Positions 6,822-7,383 of a stretch of 7,383 nt of DNA are shown here, piece after piece. The notes under the pieces are model-generated. The model worked only from the letters and a program-made list of their open reading frames with translations, was not told the origin of the DNA and ran no database searches. This stretch comes from an uncultured Flavobacterium sp. (GTDB lineage Bacteria > Bacteroidota > Bacteroidia > Flavobacteriales > Flavobacteriaceae), in contig CAMPIZ010000074.1 in the NCBI GenBank assembly GCA_946886675.1, positions 1 through 7,383 of the forward strand, written 5' to 3'. The first letter of the stretch is position 1. The number at the start of each line of letters is the position of its first letter. Position numbers and translations under genes: made by a program.

Positions 6822-7383
6822 ATGAAAAAATCAATACTTTTTATATTAGCCATATCTTCACTTTTTACTATTGTTAGCTGTACTAAAAAAGAAGAGGAAA
6901 AACCTAAAGTAAAGTATGAGGAACCTGTGGCCAAAAAGGAAGTAAAGGTGGACTCTGCACAAATTAAGGTAGCAGACCTTCCTGTTCACATGGAAGGTAC
7001 TAAGTATCTTATTTATCCTATAGGAGAAATGAGGATTTATGACGACAGCTATAAAAGCTCCGGAAGCAGCCGCATGGAAAATGTAAGTTATGCAATATCC
7101 AATTATAACAGGTATGAGCTTACAGGTTATTTTGAGAATCTTAAATTTCAGCATATAGACTCAACATCAATTAATGTGCTTACCGATAAAAAAGTACAAA
7201 TACAAACAGCTACTTACCTGAATGTTGTGGCCGCAAGGACTAAAAAACATATACTGGTTTACACTCTTGTAGACAGTGATACCAATCAGGATGGAAAAAC
7301 TGATTCTAATGATATAAGGTCTTTATATATAAGTGATATAAGCGGAAAACGATTTACTAAACTTTCCCAGGATATGCAGGAAT
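6822..7383 (+). CDS. Lipoprotein of unknown function with dockerin-like calcium loop (3' end outside window)
   Basis: I do not recognise the family. The 187 visible codons start with a lipoprotein signal: MKKSILFILAISSLFTIVSC, lipobox IVSC with the lipidated cysteine at residue 20. After it comes TKKEEEK, a lysine followed by acidic residues, which resembles the export signal that sends some Bacteroidetes lipoproteins to the cell surface, so a surface location is possible. A charged, low-complexity linker follows to about residue 45, then beta-rich sequence. Residues 153-164 (DTNQDGKTDSND) have the spacing of an EF-hand or dockerin calcium loop, with acidic or N residues at loop positions 1, 3, 5, 9 and 12 and glycine at 6. 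After it, SLYISDISGKRFTKL looks like one strand pair of a TolB-type propeller blade, but one blade is too little to call the fold. It lies 59 bp after the receptor gene on the same strand. Confidence 0.85.
   Translation, partial: MKKSILFILAISSLFTIVSCTKKEEEKPKVKYEEPVAKKEVKVDSAQIKVADLPVHMEGTKYLIYPIGEMRIYDDSYKSSGSSRMENVSYAISNYNRYELTGYFENLKFQHIDSTSINVLTDKKVQIQTATYLNVVAARTKKHILVYTLVDSDTNQDGKTDSNDIRSLYISDISGKRFTKLSQDMQE

Noticed and set aside
6858..7154. 98-codon minus-strand open frame opposite the lipoprotein gene
   Set aside because: It is antisense to a gene with a convincing lipoprotein signal; its F- and K-rich product reflects reversed low-complexity sequence.

Overview
The window looks like chromosomal core sequence from a low-GC member of the Bacteroidetes, most likely Flavobacteriaceae (Flavobacterium or a close relative). 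Four things point there: an RNase Y gene next to zapA, promoters of the Bacteroidetes form (TTG, 19 bp, TAnnTTTG), A-rich translation starts without clear Shine-Dalgarno sites, and a TonB-dependent receptor with a carboxypeptidase-regulatory-like N-terminal domain. I see no mobile elements, CRISPR arrays or tRNA genes.

Left half, minus strand, read right to left: a divergent promoter near 2410-2439 drives a small coiled-coil (ZapB-like) gene, then zapA 7 bp later, then a 6S-like regulatory RNA (about 1753-1593), then rny for ribonuclease Y. The rny gene runs to the left edge and lacks only the last bases of its stop codon. The set joins Z-ring assembly, global control of RNA polymerase and mRNA decay. 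A 44-codon reading frame starts inside the RNA and ends 8 bp before rny.

Right half, plus strand: after a 180-bp divergent intergenic region with a terminator-like hairpin comes an exported M23 metallopeptidase with all zinc-site residues. A TonB-dependent outer-membrane receptor follows. It has no ATG near its start, and its best start is a TTG inside the peptidase gene, giving a 17-bp overlap and probable translational coupling. After 59 bp with a possible promoter, a lipoprotein gene with a dockerin-like calcium loop begins and runs off the right edge. These three products belong to the cell envelope: one remodels peptidoglycan, one imports across the outer membrane, one is a lipid-anchored protein. 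No SusD-like partner is present in the window.

Most of the window is ordinary conserved sequence. The parts most worth a second look are the 6S-like RNA with its internal reading frame and rho-independent-style end, the leader hairpin before the peptidase gene, and the coupled peptidase-receptor pair.
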